The notes: generated by a model not told the origin, from the letters alone. Positions 26,081 to 37,421 are shown, counted from the stretch's first letter. The stretch: 43,928 bases of DNA from Pseudomonas eutrophicaquae (GCF_023544715.1 NZ_JAMJEZ010000018.1:1-43928), one strand, 5' to 3'. Made by a program: numbers and translations.

Positions 26081-26890
26081 TCAACCTCCGAACAGGCGTT
26101 GCAGGAAACCTTTCTTCTGCACATCCAGGAAGCGATGCGGCATTTCCTTGCCCAGCAGACGCTCAACGGCATCGCTGTAGGCCTGGCCCGCATCGCTCTG
26201 CTCGTCGAGGATCACCGGGACGCCCTGGTTGGAGGCCTTGAGCACCGCCTGGGATTCGGGGATCACGCCCAGAAGGCCGATGGAGAGGATTTCCTCGACA
26301 TCATCGACGCTGAGCATCTCACCGCGCGCCACGCGCTCGGGGTTGTAACGGGTCAGCAGCAGGTGCTCCTTGACCGGCTCCTCGCCCTGCTCGGCGCGGC
26401 GCGACTTGCTGGCCAGAAGGCCCAGGATACGGTCGGAGTCGCGTACCGAGGAAACCTCGGGGTTGGTGACGACAATCGCCACATCGGCAAAGTACATCGC
26501 CAGGTGGGCGCCTTTCTCGATACCGGCCGGCGAGTCGCAGATGATGTACTCGAAGTCCTTGCTCAGATCCTCGATCACCTGGGCGACACCTTCCTGAGTC
26601 AGGGCGTCCTTGTCGCGGGTCTGGCTGGCGGCCAGGACATAGAGGTTGTCAAGGCGCTTGTCCTTGATCAGGGCCTGGGAGAGGGTGGCTTCCTTGTGGA
26701 TCACGTTGACGAAGTCGTACACCACGCGGCGTTCACAGCCCATGATCAGGTCGAGATTACGCAGGCCGACATCGAAGTCGACGATCACGGTCTTGTGGCC
26801 GCGCAGGGCGAGGCCGGTACCGATGGCGGCACTGGAAGTCGTTTTGCCCACGCCACCCTTGCCGGAGGTGACAACAATGATTTTGGCCAA
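26081..26890 (-). CDS. minD: septum site-determining ATPase MinD
   Basis: A 269-residue ParA/MinD ATPase. The deviant Walker A is G10-K11-G-G-V-G-K16-T-T, with D-F-D-V-G-L-R-N as switch I and I-C-D-S-P-A-G-I-E as Walker B. The C-terminal amphipathic membrane-binding helix reads [11 protein letters not shown]. No ATG or GTG fits the start: the protein should begin at TTG 26888-26890 (then [12 protein letters not shown]), with a weak GGGGTAAG before it. It lies 56 bases after minC and one base before minE. It recruits MinC to the membrane. Confidence 0.95.
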   Translation of the reverse strand: MAKIIVVTSGKGGVGKTTSSAAIGTGLALRGHKTVIVDFDVGLRNLDLIMGCERRVVYDFVNVIHKEATLSQALIKDKRLDNLYVLAASQTRDKDALTQEGVAQVIEDLSKDFEYIICDSPAGIEKGAHLAMYFADVAIVVTNPEVSSVRDSDRILGLLASKSRRAEQGEEPVKEHLLLTRYNPERVARGEMLSVDDVEEILSIGLLGVIPESQAVLKASNQGVPVILDEQSDAGQAYSDAVERLLGKEMPHRFLDVQKKGFLQRLFGG

Positions 26891-26946
26891 GGTGCTTACC
26901 CCAAAGATGAAAGGATCAGGATGCCTGAAAATGTCCGCAGTATCGG

Positions 26947-27756
26947 TCAAAGGCGGGTGATGTTCAACACGTCTCCGGACAGGCTGATCTGTACCGGTTT
27001 GCCCCATTGCGGGTGGCGGCGCAGGTCCTCGGCGGTCTTGTAAACCCCGCCGATGGCCACCAGTTCGGCGGTCAGCGCCTGGCAGAAGATCCGCGCCTGC
27101 AGATTGCCGCTGACACCTGCCATCACCCGTCCGCGCAGCGGGCCATAGACGTGCACATTGCCATCGGCCTTGAGCTCGGCGCCGGCGCTGACGCTGGACA
27201 CCACCACCAGATCTCCTTGCGGTGCATAAACGCACTGCCCGCCACGCACAGGCGCGGTGATCATCAGGGTCGGTGCCGGGATCGGGGTCAGGGTGGGGAC
27301 GTCGTCAGTCGGGGCGGGCGCATCCGCTTCGACTTCGGTAACGGGCGCCTCGGCCGGTGGCGCCTCCTCAGCGGCTTCAGCGCTGGGCAGCTCCAGCGGC
27401 AGATGGCGCTCGCGGCCACTGCCCGGTGGCAGGATCGGCAGACCGAGTGCGCGGGCGGCGGCCAGGTCACTCTCGCGCCGGGCGCGGATGCCCAGGGGCA
27501 GCAGGCCGTGGTGCCGGCAGATTTCCAGCACCGCCTGCAGATCGACCGGTCCACAGTCGTCTTCCAGGGTTTCAAGGCTCAGCAGCAGCGGGACATCGCT
27601 GAAGAAATTTGGCGCCTGCGCCACTTTCTCGGCCAGTTGGCGTTCCAGGCGCAGCAGATCAATGCGGACCAACTCCATGACGGTCACGGCGAACATTTTG
27701 CCCTTGAGCCGGAATACCGGCTCGAGAGCGGCAGGGGAGAGTGATTCGTTAGGCAT
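26947..27756 (-). CDS. minC: septum site-determining protein MinC
   Basis: A 269-residue FtsZ-assembly inhibitor. The N-terminal domain (A-Q-A-P-N-F-F near residue 50) and the C-terminal beta-helix domain ([27 protein letters not shown]) are joined by an Ala/Pro/Glu-rich linker of about 45 residues. There are two adjacent ATG codons (27759 and 27756); I use the second. It is the first gene of minC-minD-minE. Confidence 0.95.
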   Translation of the reverse strand: MPNESLSPAALEPVFRLKGKMFAVTVMELVRIDLLRLERQLAEKVAQAPNFFSDVPLLLSLETLEDDCGPVDLQAVLEICRHHGLLPLGIRARRESDLAAARALGLPILPPGSGRERHLPLELPSAEAAEEAPPAEAPVTEVEADAPAPTDDVPTLTPIPAPTLMITAPVRGGQCVYAPQGDLVVVSSVSAGAELKADGNVHVYGPLRGRVMAGVSGNLQARIFCQALTAELVAIGGVYKTAEDLRRHPQWGKPVQISLSGDVLNITRL

Positions 27757-27853
27757 CATGGTGTGGGCAACCCGTAGGGAGGCAGGACTTATAGCGGCAT
27801 CCCGACAGCCCCGCAAGCGCCGGCAATGGCTGATGGGGCGCGCGGGCTCGGGT

Positions 27854-27859
27854 TAGAAT
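27854..27859 (+). promoter_or_regulatory. possible -10 element for htrB/lpxL
   Basis: TAGAAT 34 bases before the acyltransferase start, in the gap divergent from minC. The -35 is not clear. Confidence 0.4.
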
Positions 27860-27892
27860 GCCAGCCACTTTGCTTCAGACCGGATGTCTACC

Positions 27893-28825
27893 ATGGATCG
27901 TCCCCGTTTTCGCCGCGCCTTTTTGCACCCGCGCTTCTGGCCGCTGTGGTTCGCGCTGGGGCTGCTCTGGCTGCTGGTGCAGCTGCCCTATCGTGCCCTG
28001 CTGCGTCTGGGGCGGCTGCTGGGTGCCTTGATGTGGCATGTGGCGGGCGAGCGCCGGCGGATTGCCGCGCGCAACCTTGAGCTGTGCTTCCCCGAGCTGC
28101 ACCCGGCGGCTCGCGAGCGGCTGCTGCGGGAGAACTTTGCCTCCAGCGGCATCGCCTTTTTCGAGATGGCGATGAGCTGGTGGTGGCCCCGCGAGCGCCT
28201 GGCGCGCCTGGCCCATATCGAGGGGCTGGAACATCTGCAGGCCGCGCAGCGCGAGGGCCGCGGGGTGATCCTCATGTCCCTGCACTTCACCACCCTTGAG
28301 ATCGGCGCGGCGCTGCTCGGTCAGCGGCACACCATCGATGGCATGTACCGCGAGCACAAGAATCCGCTGTTTGACTACATCCAGCGCCGCGGCCGTGAGC
28401 GTCATAACCTCGATGCCACCGCCATCGAGCGTGAGGACGTGCGCGCGATGCTCAAGGTGCTGCGCGCCGGGCGCGCCATCTGGTATGCACCGGATCAGGA
28501 TTACGGCCGCAAGCAGAGCCTGTTCGTGCCGCTGTTCGGCATTCCCGCCGCCACTGTCACCGCCACCAGCAAGTTTGCCCGCCTCGGCAAGGCGCAGGTG
28601 GTGCCCTTTACCCAGCAGCGTCTGGCCGATGGCAGCGGTTACCGTCTGGTGGTGCATCCGCCGCTGGCGGACTTCCCCGGCGAGAGTGAAGAGGCTGATT
28701 GCCTGCGGGTCAATCAATGGGTCGAGCAGGCCCTGCGCGCTTGCCCCGAGCAGTACCTCTGGGCGCACCGGCGCTTCAAGACCCGCCCCGAGGGTGAGCC
28801 GTCCCTCTACGCGCGGCCGCATTGA
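27893..28825 (+). CDS. htrB: lipid A lauroyl acyltransferase HtrB/LpxL
   Basis: A 310-residue inner-membrane acyltransferase that adds a secondary acyl chain (usually laurate) to Kdo2-lipid IVA or lipid A. The N-terminal membrane anchor is [11 protein letters not shown]. The catalytic H-x4-E pair is H131 and E136 in L-H-F-T-T-L-E. I choose ATG 27893 ([16 protein letters not shown]); an ATG nine bases upstream is possible. The stop overlaps the patatin start (TGATG). Position next to minC matches P. aeruginosa, which has more than one such paralogue. Confidence 0.92.
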   Translation: MDRPRFRRAFLHPRFWPLWFALGLLWLLVQLPYRALLRLGRLLGALMWHVAGERRRIAARNLELCFPELHPAARERLLRENFASSGIAFFEMAMSWWWPRERLARLAHIEGLEHLQAAQREGRGVILMSLHFTTLEIGAALLGQRHTIDGMYREHKNPLFDYIQRRGRERHNLDATAIEREDVRAMLKVLRAGRAIWYAPDQDYGRKQSLFVPLFGIPAATVTATSKFARLGKAQVVPFTQQRLADGSGYRLVVHPPLADFPGESEEADCLRVNQWVEQALRACPEQYLWAHRRFKTRPEGEPSLYARPH

Positions 28826-29985
28826 TGCAGTCGCCGCCCTGTCCGCCTGCCGTGGCACCCACTGCGCTGCTGCTTTCCGGCGGCGGGGCGCGCGCCGCCT
28901 ATCAGGTCGGGGTGCTCAGTGCGATCGGTGAGCTGCTCAGCGACAGCTCGCCCAATCCGTTTCCGGTGATCGTCGGCACCTCTGCCGGGGCGATCAATGC
29001 GGTGGCGCTGGCCAGCGGCGCGCGCAACATGCGCGCCAGCATCCGTCAGCTGACCCGCATCTGGCGCGGCTTCAATACCGCACGCATCTACCGCAGCGAC
29101 TGGCCGGGCGTGCTGCGCCAGGCGGCGGTGTTCATGAGCAGCAGCCTGCTGGGGTTGGCACGGGATGTACCGGTGGCGCTGCTGGATAACCGCCCGCTGG
29201 CTGATCTGCTGCGTGAGGAAATCGACCTGTCCGGCATCGCCCCGGCACTCGACTGCGGCGCCCTGCAGGCGGTGGCGATCACCGCATTTGGCTATGGCTC
29301 CGGGCAGGCGGTGACCTTTTATGAGTCGCTGCGCCCGATCACGCCCTGGCGCCGGCATCGTCGTCAGGGGGCGGCGGTGCGCCTGACCCATGAGCATCTG
29401 CTGGCCAGTGCAGCGATTCCGCTGCTGTTTGCCCCGGTGCGTCTGGGCAGCGAGTACTTCGGCGATGGCGCATTGCGTCAGGATGCGCCGATCAGTCCGG
29501 CGCTGCATCTGGGCGCGCAGCGGGTGCTGGTGATCGGGGTCAGCGGCGGGGCCGGGCAGCCGGTGGCCGGTGAGGGGCAGTGGCTGTCGCCGCCGCGCCA
29601 TCCACCGACGCTGGCCCAGCTGGGCGGCCTGCTGCTCAATGCCACCTTTGTCGACAGCCTGGAGGCGGATCTTGAGCTGCTCGAGCGCCTCAATCGCTTC
29701 AGTCAGCTGGTGCCGCCCGCCCAGCGCGGCAGCCATCTGCAGCCGGTCGAGGTACTGGTGATGGCGCCCAGCCAGTCGCTGGACACGATTGCCGCCCGCC
29801 ATCGCCACCTGCTGCCGTCGGCGCTGCGTCTGTTCTTTGCCGGCCCCGGGGCCACCCGGGCCAGCGGCGCGGGGCTGCTCAGCTATCTGCTGTTCGAGAG
29901 CGCCTACTGCAACGAGCTGATCGAGCTGGGCTACCGGGATGCCCTAGAGCGGCGCGCCGAGCTGGTGGCCTTTCTCGGCCTGTGA
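28825..29985 (+). CDS. patatin-like phospholipase
   Basis: A 386-residue serine lipase/acyl hydrolase of the patatin family. The oxyanion loop is [10 protein letters not shown], nucleophile S53 is in G-T-S-A-G, and the partner D214 is in F-G-D-G-A. All catalytic parts are intact. There is no signal peptide, so it probably acts on cytoplasmic or inner-membrane lipids. Its ATG overlaps the stop of htrB by one base, which suggests a joint role in membrane lipid handling; that link is inferred. Confidence 0.9.
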   Translation: MQSPPCPPAVAPTALLLSGGGARAAYQVGVLSAIGELLSDSSPNPFPVIVGTSAGAINAVALASGARNMRASIRQLTRIWRGFNTARIYRSDWPGVLRQAAVFMSSSLLGLARDVPVALLDNRPLADLLREEIDLSGIAPALDCGALQAVAITAFGYGSGQAVTFYESLRPITPWRRHRRQGAAVRLTHEHLLASAAIPLLFAPVRLGSEYFGDGALRQDAPISPALHLGAQRVLVIGVSGGAGQPVAGEGQWLSPPRHPPTLAQLGGLLLNATFVDSLEADLELLERLNRFSQLVPPAQRGSHLQPVEVLVMAPSQSLDTIAARHRHLLPSALRLFFAGPGATRASGAGLLSYLLFESAYCNELIELGYRDALERRAELVAFLGL

Positions 29986-30046
29986 TGGCCTTGCTTGCAC
30001 GGCGGGGCTGCGGCAGTCTGCGGGCAAGCATCCAAGGAGCAAGAGC

Positions 30047-32686
30047 ATGGCCGAGATCGATGCGCGTCTGCGCGAAGAAGTGAATCTGCTGGGGACCCTG
30101 CTGGGCGATACCTTCCGTGCCGAGCGCGGTGCGGCGTTTCTCGACAAGATCGAACGCATCCGCAAGGGCGCCAAGGCGGCGCGGCGTGGCTCGGGCGAGG
30201 GCGCGCGCCAGCTGGCGGAAACCCTCGATGCACTGAGTGATGACGAGCTGCTGCCGGTGGCGCGGGCCTTCAACCAGTTCCTCAACCTGGCTAACATCGC
30301 CGAGCAGCATCACCGCATCCGTCGGCGCGCGCCGGGCGAGGCGCCGCCGTTCGAGGAGCGGGTGCTGGATGAGCTGCTGGAGCGGCTGCGCCAGGCCGGT
30401 CATGCGCCAGAGGCGCTGGCCCGGCAGATTGCCGCGCTGGACATCGAGCTGGTGATTACCGCCCATCCCACCGAGGTGGCGCGGCGAACCCTGATCCAGA
30501 AATACGACGATGTCGCCGCCGCGCTGGCCGCCGCCGATCACGATGATCTGGCGCCCCGCGAGCGCCAGCGGGTGCAGCAGCAGTTGCAGCGTCTGCTGGC
30601 GGAAATCTGGCACACCGACGAGATCCGCCGCCACAAGCCCACGCCGATCGATGAGGCGCGCTGGGGCTTTGCGGTCATCCAGCACTCGCTGTGGCAGGCG
30701 GTGCCGCACTTTTTGCGCGGTGTCGATGAGCTGTTGCAGCAGCGCTGCGCCCAGCGCCTGCCGCTGGAAGCCGCGCCGCTGCGCTTTGCTTCCTGGATGG
30801 GCGGCGATCGCGATGGCAACCCGAATGTCACCGCCGCGGTCAGCCGGGAAGTGCTGCTGCAAGCGCGCCGCGTGGCTGTCGAGCTGTACCTGGGTGATGT
30901 CGAGCAACTGATCACCGAGCTGTCCATGCAGCAGGCGAACGCGGCGCTGCATGAGCGGGTGGGACAGGTGCCGGAGCCCTACCGGGTACTGCTGCGCGAG
31001 CTGCGCCAGCGCCTGTTCGCCACCCGCGACTGGCTGGATGCCGCCCTGCAACAGCCAGCGACCCCGCCGACCGCCGAAGTGCTGCACGATAACGCGGCGC
31101 TGATCGCACCGCTGGCGCTGTGCCATGCCTCGCTGGTCGAGTGCGGCATGGCGGCGATTGCCGAGGGGCCGCTGCTCGATACCCTGCGCCGCGCCCATAC
31201 CTTCGGCCTGTTCCTGGTGCGGCTGGATATTCGCCAGGACTCCAGCCGTCACGCCGCTGCGCTTGGGGAAATCACTCGCTATCTGGGGCTGGGCGATTAC
31301 CTGGCCTGGGATGAGGAGCAGCGGGTGGCCTTCCTCGAGCGCGAGCTGGACAACCCCCGGCCACTGCTGCCCGTCCGCTATCAGCCCTCGCCAGAAACCG
31401 CCGAAGTGCTGGCGACCTGCCGCGTGGTGGCCGACAGCCCGGCCGCCTCGCTCGGCTCTTATGTGATCTCCATGGCCGGCGCGCCCAGCGATGTGCTGGC
31501 CGTCGAGCTGCTGCTCAAGGAGGCCGGGCTGGAGCGGCCGATTCGCGTGGTGCCGCTGTTCGAGACGCTCGATGATCTGGAGCATGCCGGTGCGGCGATC
31601 GACCGCCTGCTGGCGCTGCCGGGCTATCGGGCGCGTCTGGAGGGGCCGCAGGAGGTGATGATCGGCTACTCCGACTCGGCCAAGGATGCCGGCACCCTGG
31701 CCGCCGCTTGGGCGCAGTACCGCGCGCAGGAGAGTCTGGTCGCGGTCTGCGCGCGCCACGGCGTCGAGCTGCTGCTGTTCCATGGCCGTGGCGGCACCGT
31801 CGGGCGCGGCGGTGGTCCGGCGCATGCGGCGATCCTCTCCCAGCCGCCGGGGTCGGTGACCGGGCGCTTCCGGGTGACCGAGCAGGGCGAGATGATCCGC
31901 TTCAAGTTCGGCCTGCCGGGGCTGGCAGAGCAGAACCTCAACCTGTACCTGGCCGCCGTGCTGGAGGCGACCTTGCTGCCACCGCCGGCCCCCACGGCCG
32001 AGTGGCGCGCGCTGATGGAGCGTCTGGCGCAGGATGGGCTCACGGCTTATCGCACGGTCGTGCGCGGTGAAACCCACTTCGTCGATTACTTCCGCCAGGC
32101 CACACCCGAGCAGGAGCTGGGGCGTCTGCCGCTGGGCAGTCGTCCGGCGCGGCGGCGCAGTGGCGGGATTGAAAGCCTGCGGGCGATTCCCTGGATCTTC
32201 GCCTGGACCCAGATGCGCCTGATGCTGCCGGCCTGGCTTGGCTGGGAGCACGCGCTGGCCTGTGCGGTGGAGCGTGGCGAGGGCGCGCTGCTGCAGGAAA
32301 TGCGCGATCACTGGCCGTTCTTCCGCACCCGCATCGACATGCTGGAAATGGTGCTGGTCAAGGCCGATGCCGGGATCGCAAGGCTCTACGACAAGCGTCT
32401 GGTGGATGCCGAGCTGCAGGAGCTGGGCCAGCAGCTGCGCGAGCTGCTGAGGCAGGCGATCAGCCAGGTGCTGCGCCTGACCGCGCAGGGCAGCCTGCTG
32501 GAAAACAGCCCGGAGCTGCGCGAATCCATCAGCGTGCGCGACACCTACCTCGACCCGCTGCACCTGCTGCAGGTGGAGCTGCTGGCCCGCTCGCGGCGCG
32601 CCGGCGGCGAGACCGACAGCCGCTTGGAACGGGCGCTGCTGGTCAGCGTCGCCGGGATTGCGGCGGGTCTGCGCAACACCGGCTGA
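30047..32686 (+). CDS. ppc: phosphoenolpyruvate carboxylase
   Basis: An 879-residue enzyme that fixes bicarbonate on PEP to give oxaloacetate, replenishing the citric acid cycle. Catalytic H140 is in I-T-A-H-P-T-E; further signature segments are [24 protein letters not shown] and the end [10 protein letters not shown]. The ATG follows CAAGGAGCAAGAGC. It is a single-gene unit with a strong hairpin after it; adk follows, as in P. aeruginosa. Confidence 0.97.
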   Translation: MAEIDARLREEVNLLGTLLGDTFRAERGAAFLDKIERIRKGAKAARRGSGEGARQLAETLDALSDDELLPVARAFNQFLNLANIAEQHHRIRRRAPGEAPPFEERVLDELLERLRQAGHAPEALARQIAALDIELVITAHPTEVARRTLIQKYDDVAAALAAADHDDLAPRERQRVQQQLQRLLAEIWHTDEIRRHKPTPIDEARWGFAVIQHSLWQAVPHFLRGVDELLQQRCAQRLPLEAAPLRFASWMGGDRDGNPNVTAAVSREVLLQARRVAVELYLGDVEQLITELSMQQANAALHERVGQVPEPYRVLLRELRQRLFATRDWLDAALQQPATPPTAEVLHDNAALIAPLALCHASLVECGMAAIAEGPLLDTLRRAHTFGLFLVRLDIRQDSSRHAAALGEITRYLGLGDYLAWDEEQRVAFLERELDNPRPLLPVRYQPSPETAEVLATCRVVADSPAASLGSYVISMAGAPSDVLAVELLLKEAGLERPIRVVPLFETLDDLEHAGAAIDRLLALPGYRARLEGPQEVMIGYSDSAKDAGTLAAAWAQYRAQESLVAVCARHGVELLLFHGRGGTVGRGGGPAHAAILSQPPGSVTGRFRVTEQGEMIRFKFGLPGLAEQNLNLYLAAVLEATLLPPPAPTAEWRALMERLAQDGLTAYRTVVRGETHFVDYFRQATPEQELGRLPLGSRPARRRSGGIESLRAIPWIFAWTQMRLMLPAWLGWEHALACAVERGEGALLQEMRDHWPFFRTRIDMLEMVLVKADAGIARLYDKRLVDAELQELGQQLRELLRQAISQVLRLTAQGSLLENSPELRESISVRDTYLDPLHLLQVELLARSRRAGGETDSRLERALLVSVAGIAAGLRNTG

Positions 32687-32691
32687 GGGCC

Positions 32692-32731
32692 GCCGTGCTG
32701 TCCGGACGCATCTTGTGTCCGGACAGACGGC
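32692..32731 (+). terminator. terminator-like hairpin after ppc
   Basis: CTGTCCGGAC (32698-32707) pairs with GTCCGGACAG (32717-32726), extended by GCCGT/ACGGC past one bulged base. ATTTT follows 5 bases later. Confidence 0.7.
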
Positions 32732-32850
32732 TGTGTATTTTGGTTGGCTTTTGCGGGGCGTCGTTTTGTGTTAGCAGCGAGTCAGACCCTTGCACGGCTT
32801 CCTGCGCCGGCCTTCAAAGGCCGGCGCGCCGTCTCTACTCACCACTCTAG

Positions 32851-33510
<660 letters not shown>

Positions 33511-33531
33511 TCACGCCTGCTGCAGACCAAG

Positions 33532-33552
33532 CGGCCCGCCCTGTGCGGGCCG
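33532..33552 (+). terminator. rho-independent terminator after adk
   Basis: CGGCCCGC (33532-33539) pairs with GCGGGCCG (33545-33552), followed by TTTGCATTT. Confidence 0.82.
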
Positions 33553-33560
33553 TTTGCATT

Positions 33561-33566
33561 TACAAT
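33561..33566 (+). promoter_or_regulatory. possible -10 element for tsaB
   Basis: TACAAT followed by GCCCGCCC, 31 bases before the tsaB start and right after the adk terminator. No convincing -35. Confidence 0.4.
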
Positions 33567-33597
33567 GCCCGCCCGTTTGCTTACCGGATATGTGCCC

Positions 33598-34272
33598 ATG
33601 ACGACCCTGCTGGCCCTGGATACCGCCACCGAAGCCTGCTCCGTTGCGCTTGCCCATGAGGGGCGGCTGATCAGCCGTTATGAGGTGATTCCGCGCCTGC
33701 ACGCCCAGCGCGTGCTGCCGATGGTGCAGGAGGTGCTGGCTGAGGCCGGGCTGAGCCTGTCGGCGGTGGACGCCATCGCCTTCGGGCGCGGTCCGGGGGC
33801 CTTTACCGGCGTGCGGATCGCCGTGGGGGTGGTGCAGGGGCTGGCCTTTGCGCTGGATCGCCCGGTGCTGCCGGTCTCGACCCTCGCTGCGCTGGCCCAG
33901 CGCGCCTGGCGCGAGCACGCAGCCGAGCAGGTGGCCTCGGCCATCGATGCCCGGATGGATGAGGTCTACTGGGGCTGCTTCCAGCTGCAGGACGGGGTGA
34001 TGCAGCCGGCGGGGCTGGAGCAGGTGCTGCTGCCCGAGCAGGTCGCACTGCCTCGAGGTGCGGCGGGCGCGTGGTTTGGCGCTGGGACCGGCTGGGGCTA
34101 CGCCGCGCGTCTGGCGGTTCAGGTGCCGGCCTGCAATGCCGCGCTACTGCCCGATGCTCGTGACCTGCTGACCCTGGCCCAGGCCGCCTGGGCGCGCGGT
34201 GAGTGGGTGAGTGCCGATCAGGCCCAGCCGATCTACCTGCGCGACAACGTGGCCACCCCGAAAAAGGCCTGA
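33598..34272 (+). CDS. tsaB: tRNA t6A biosynthesis protein TsaB
   Basis: A 224-residue ASKHA-fold protein that pairs with TsaD and TsaE to make N6-threonylcarbamoyl-adenosine in tRNAs that read ANN codons. It starts MTTLLALDTATEACSVAL and has G-R-G-P-G-A-F-T-G-V-R-I. ATG 33598 is chosen; an in-frame ATG upstream at 33565 overlaps the promoter. The DUF72 gene follows after 5 bases. Confidence 0.94.
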   Translation: MTTLLALDTATEACSVALAHEGRLISRYEVIPRLHAQRVLPMVQEVLAEAGLSLSAVDAIAFGRGPGAFTGVRIAVGVVQGLAFALDRPVLPVSTLAALAQRAWREHAAEQVASAIDARMDEVYWGCFQLQDGVMQPAGLEQVLLPEQVALPRGAAGAWFGAGTGWGYAARLAVQVPACNAALLPDARDLLTLAQAAWARGEWVSADQAQPIYLRDNVATPKKA

Positions 34273-34277
34273 GCACG

Positions 34278-35141
34278 GTGCTGCCGTATTACCTCGGCTG
34301 CCCCTCCTGGAACGAGCCGGCCTGGCGCGGCAGCTTCTATCCGGCAGGCTTGGCGGCTCATGAACTGCTGGGTGCCTATTGCCAGCGCTTCAACACGGTG
34401 GAGGGCAATACCACCTTCTACGCCCGCCCCGCGGCGCAGACCCTGCAGCGCTGGGCCGAGCAGATGCCGGCGGACTTCCACTTTTGCGCCAAGCTGCCCC
34501 GCGATATCAGTCACGCTGAGGACCTGCGTGAACAGCTGCCGGCCGCGCAGGCCTTCCTCGATTTGCTAAGCCCGCTGGGCGCGCGCATCACACCGCTCTG
34601 GCTGCAGCTGCCGGCGCGCTTCTCGCCGGCGCGGCTGGGTGAGCTGGCCGCCTTCATTGATGCCCTGGCCGCTCCGGCGCTGGCGGTGGAGGTGCGTCAT
34701 CTGGCGTTCTTCGCCCGGGGCGAAGAGGAGCGGGCGCTCAATCGTCTGCTGCATGCGCGGGGGGTGGAGCGGATCTGCCTGGACTCGCGCGCCCTGTTCC
34801 GCGCCACGGATCGCAGCCCGGCGGTACTGCACGCTCAGGCACGCAAGCCGCGTCTGCCCCTGCGCCCGGCGGCCTTCAGCGCTACCCCTCAGGTGCGCTT
34901 TATCGGTCACCCGCAGCAGGAGGCCAATGCGCCATTCCTGGCGCCCTGGGTGGAAAAGACCGCCCAGTGGATCGAGGTCGGCCTGCAGCCCCATATCTTT
35001 CTGCATACCCCGGACAATCAGCGGGCACCGCAGCTGGCGCAGTATTTTCATGAGCTGCTGATGGCGCGCCTGCCGGGGCTCCCGGCACTGCCGGAGCCTG
35101 CTCCGGGTAGCAGCGCGGCGACCCAGCTGGATCTGCTCTAG
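34278..35141 (+). CDS. DUF72 family protein
   Basis: A 287-residue TIM-barrel-like DUF72 (YecE-type) protein. Typical segments are L-G-C-P-S-W at the start, F-N-T-V-E-G-N-T-T-F-Y, F-C-A-K-L-P and V-E-V-R-H. The function of the family is not settled. The likely start is GTG 34278 (then LPYYLGCPSW), 5 bases after tsaB, so they are co-transcribed. The frame is open further upstream inside tsaB, which I regard as a shadow. Confidence 0.88.
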   Translation: MLPYYLGCPSWNEPAWRGSFYPAGLAAHELLGAYCQRFNTVEGNTTFYARPAAQTLQRWAEQMPADFHFCAKLPRDISHAEDLREQLPAAQAFLDLLSPLGARITPLWLQLPARFSPARLGELAAFIDALAAPALAVEVRHLAFFARGEEERALNRLLHARGVERICLDSRALFRATDRSPAVLHAQARKPRLPLRPAAFSATPQVRFIGHPQQEANAPFLAPWVEKTAQWIEVGLQPHIFLHTPDNQRAPQLAQYFHELLMARLPGLPALPEPAPGSSAATQLDLL

Positions 35142-35204
35142 GCGCCCCACAGCGCCTCGGCTGTACCGCAAGAGCCACCACAGGTGGTGAATTGCGAGTA
35201 CCGC

Positions 35205-36425
35205 TCAGACTGACCAGAACAGTGCGAGCGGTACCGCTACCAGTTGCTCATCGAAAGGCACAACCTGCTCGCCGGTATAGAACACCACGCCCCGCTTGAA
35301 CTGCTGCGGCGTAGTCTCGCGTAGATGACGAAGTCCATTGAAATCCTTGCCACTGATAGTGGCCGCGGCCTTGACTTCGATGCCAACCAACTCGCCACGG
35401 CGGTTCTCCAGCACGAAGTCCACCTCGACACCCGTGGAGGTACGGTAATGCATCAGCTGCGTGCGCAAATCCGACCAGCTCTGATGCTTGACCAGCTCGG
35501 CATGCACAAAGTCCTCCACCAGATCCCCCGGCAACCCCAGCCCCGCAGCCATACCGGCCTCGCTCAAACCCTGCAAGTGGGCCATCAGGCCGTAGTCGGT
35601 CACGAACAGCTTGGGCGATTTCTGTAGTCGTTTGCCGAGATTGGACGACCAGGCGGGCACCTGGCGCACGAGAAAAAGGGTCTCCAGCAGGGTCAGGTAG
35701 CGCTTTAGCGTGGTCTGCGCAATACCTGTCGAGCGCGACAGCTCGGCGGCATTCAGCAGGCCGCCACTGCGCGCGCCCAGCAGCTGCATCAGCCGTGGCA
35801 TCTCTGTAAGCCCCTCGATCTGGGCCAGATCGCGGACGTCGCGCAGCAGGATCGTATGGAGATAACTCTCGAACCACGCTTCCCGCCGCCGCTCGCCGGA
35901 ACGATTCAGCGCCTCCGGATAACCGCCACGACACAGTCTGGCGATGAAGTCCTGCCGTTCGAAATGGCACTGGCCCGGCAGCTGGCCGCCGAACAGTCGA
36001 TCAATGATGCTCAGGGGCTGACGCTCGATTTCACTTTGCGCCAGAGGCCACAGATTCAGCACTTCCATACGCCCGGCCAGGGAGTCGGCAATCTGCGGCA
36101 GCAACAGCACATTGGCTGAGCCGGTCAGCAGGAAGCGACCAGGGGTGCGGTCGCGATCTACTACTGTCTTGATCGCCAGAAATACCCCGGGAGCGCGCTG
36201 CACCTCGTCGAGACAGACAGCCCCCTTGAGCGCGTTGATGAAACCGAAGGGGTCTGCCTGCACAGCCGCCAGCACTGCCGGGTCGTCCAGGGTGTAATAG
36301 ATCGCTTCGCGGCCGAGGTCTTGGATCAACGTGCTCTTGCCGGTCTGGCGAGCGCCGTTGATCAGTACGACCGGTGAATCGTCAAGGGCTGCGAGTAGAT
36401 GCTGACGTATTTTTCGCGCGTACAT
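35205..36425 (-). CDS. AAA ATPase with DUF4143 domain, accessory gene
   Basis: A 406-residue protein of the AAA_14/DUF4143 family. Walker A is G-A-R-Q-T-G-K30-S-T, Walker B is A-V-C-L-D-E-V-Q-R, and sensor-like L-L-T-G-S-A-N follows. Residues about 220-375 form the DUF4143 part, with a winged-helix-like middle (A-E-L-S-R-S-T-G) and a nuclease-like end V-D-F-V-L-E-N-x7-I-E-V-K. The D-x-E-x-K pattern resembles PD-(D/E)xK nucleases. Such genes are patchy among bacteria and their role is unknown. Here it sits alone and reversed between DUF72 and rsmJ, and its ATG lies in an inverted repeat. Confidence 0.9.
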   Translation of the reverse strand: MYARKIRQHLLAALDDSPVVLINGARQTGKSTLIQDLGREAIYYTLDDPAVLAAVQADPFGFINALKGAVCLDEVQRAPGVFLAIKTVVDRDRTPGRFLLTGSANVLLLPQIADSLAGRMEVLNLWPLAQSEIERQPLSIIDRLFGGQLPGQCHFERQDFIARLCRGGYPEALNRSGERRREAWFESYLHTILLRDVRDLAQIEGLTEMPRLMQLLGARSGGLLNAAELSRSTGIAQTTLKRYLTLLETLFLVRQVPAWSSNLGKRLQKSPKLFVTDYGLMAHLQGLSEAGMAAGLGLPGDLVEDFVHAELVKHQSWSDLRTQLMHYRTSTGVEVDFVLENRRGELVGIEVKAAATISGKDFNGLRHLRETTPQQFKRGVVFYTGEQVVPFDEQLVAVPLALFWSV

Positions 36426-36463
36426 GGTGTAATTTCATCCATTAAGTGGTTGAAATTACACCA
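36425..36463. promoter_or_regulatory. 13-bp inverted repeat at the ATPase start (operator candidate)
   Basis: TGGTGTAATTTCA (36425-36437) and TGAAATTACACCA (36451-36463) are perfect complements across a 13-base AT-rich spacer. The first base of the minus-strand ATG is at 36425, so the dyad covers the translation start and the leader. This suggests a repressor site, perhaps self-regulation, or an mRNA hairpin hiding the start. No regulator gene is adjacent. Confidence 0.6.
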
Positions 36464-36604
36464 CATGTGAGCAGCTTAGGACAGCATTGCCATCAGTCCG
36501 TGTGAGCGTTCCCTTCCTCGTACTCGGGAGGGTCCAGACACTGCCAGGCACTGCCACTCACGGCAAATTTCAACAGGCTGTTAGGGCAGTGCAGCGCACT
36601 TTGG

Positions 36605-36610
36605 CACAAT
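36605..36610 (+). promoter_or_regulatory. possible -10 element for rsmJ
   Basis: CACAAT followed by GGCCGCCCC, the local pattern of start regions. It overlaps the ATG at 36609, which argues that the later ATG at 36642 is the rsmJ start. Confidence 0.35.
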
Positions 36611-36641
36611 GGCCGCCCCTTTTTCCTGTCGGGTGTGGCTG

Positions 36642-37421
36642 ATGTCTGTCTGTGCGGTGCGTGTGTGTGTCCAAGCGCTTTCTCCCGAATATGCCGAGGC
36701 GGCTGCTCACTGGGCGCAGCAGCTGGTGCTGCCGGTCGGTGGCGAGGCGGACTTCGCCCTGCAGCTGGGGGCCGAGGGTCTGCAGCTGGTCGATCTGGGA
36801 CCTGAGGCGCCGGGGCCGGTGCGGGTCGATTTCGTCGAAGGCGCCAGCGCGCACCGGCGCCGTTTTGGTGGCGGCAGCGGACAGATGATTGCCAAGGCGG
36901 TTGGCGTGCAGGGCGGGATTCGTCCGCGCATCCTTGATGCCACGGCAGGGCTTGGGCGCGATGCGTTCGTGCTGGCGAGCCTGGGCTGCGAGATGACGCT
37001 GATCGAGCGCCAGCCGCTGGTGGCTGCCTTGCTGGCGGACGGGCTGGCCCGCGCTGCGCGCGACCCGGAAGTGGCGCCGATTGTTGCGCACATGCAGCTG
37101 GCGAGCGGCGATGCCATCGCGCAGATGAGCGCCTGGCAGGGCGAGCCCCCGCAGGTGATCTATCTGGATCCGATGTTCCCGCACCGCGACAAAAGCGCGC
37201 TGGTGAAAAAGGAGATGCGCCTGTTCCGGCCGCTAGTCGGGGATGATCTGGATGCGCCGGCCCTGCTGGCCGCGGCACTGGCACTGGCCAGCCACCGCGT
37301 GGTGGTCAAGCGCCCGCGCAAGGCGCCATGCATCGAGGGGCCCAAGCCCTCCCACCAGCTGGAGGGCAAGTCCAGCCGCTATGACATCTACGCGAAGAAA
37401 GCTCTCAAGGCGCCGGCCTGA
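36642..37421 (+). CDS. rsmJ: 16S rRNA m2G1516 methyltransferase RsmJ
   Basis: A 259-residue SAM-dependent methyltransferase acting on G1516 of 16S rRNA. Motifs are [15 protein letters not shown] for [13 protein letters not shown] at the active site, V-V-V-K-R-P-R-K and the end K-S-S-R-Y-D-I-Y. The start is uncertain: ATG 36642 fits length and promoter position, while ATG 36609 would add 11 residues. Confidence 0.9.
   Translation: MSVCAVRVCVQALSPEYAEAAAHWAQQLVLPVGGEADFALQLGAEGLQLVDLGPEAPGPVRVDFVEGASAHRRRFGGGSGQMIAKAVGVQGGIRPRILDATAGLGRDAFVLASLGCEMTLIERQPLVAALLADGLARAARDPEVAPIVAHMQLASGDAIAQMSAWQGEPPQVIYLDPMFPHRDKSALVKKEMRLFRPLVGDDLDAPALLAAALALASHRVVVKRPRKAPCIEGPKPSHQLEGKSSRYDIYAKKALKAPA

Noticed and set aside
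29879-32563. 894-codon open frame on the minus strand opposite ppc
   Set aside because: It lies antisense to the strongly conserved ppc gene, is rich in Gln, Arg and His as GC-rich antisense frames are, and has no family motifs.
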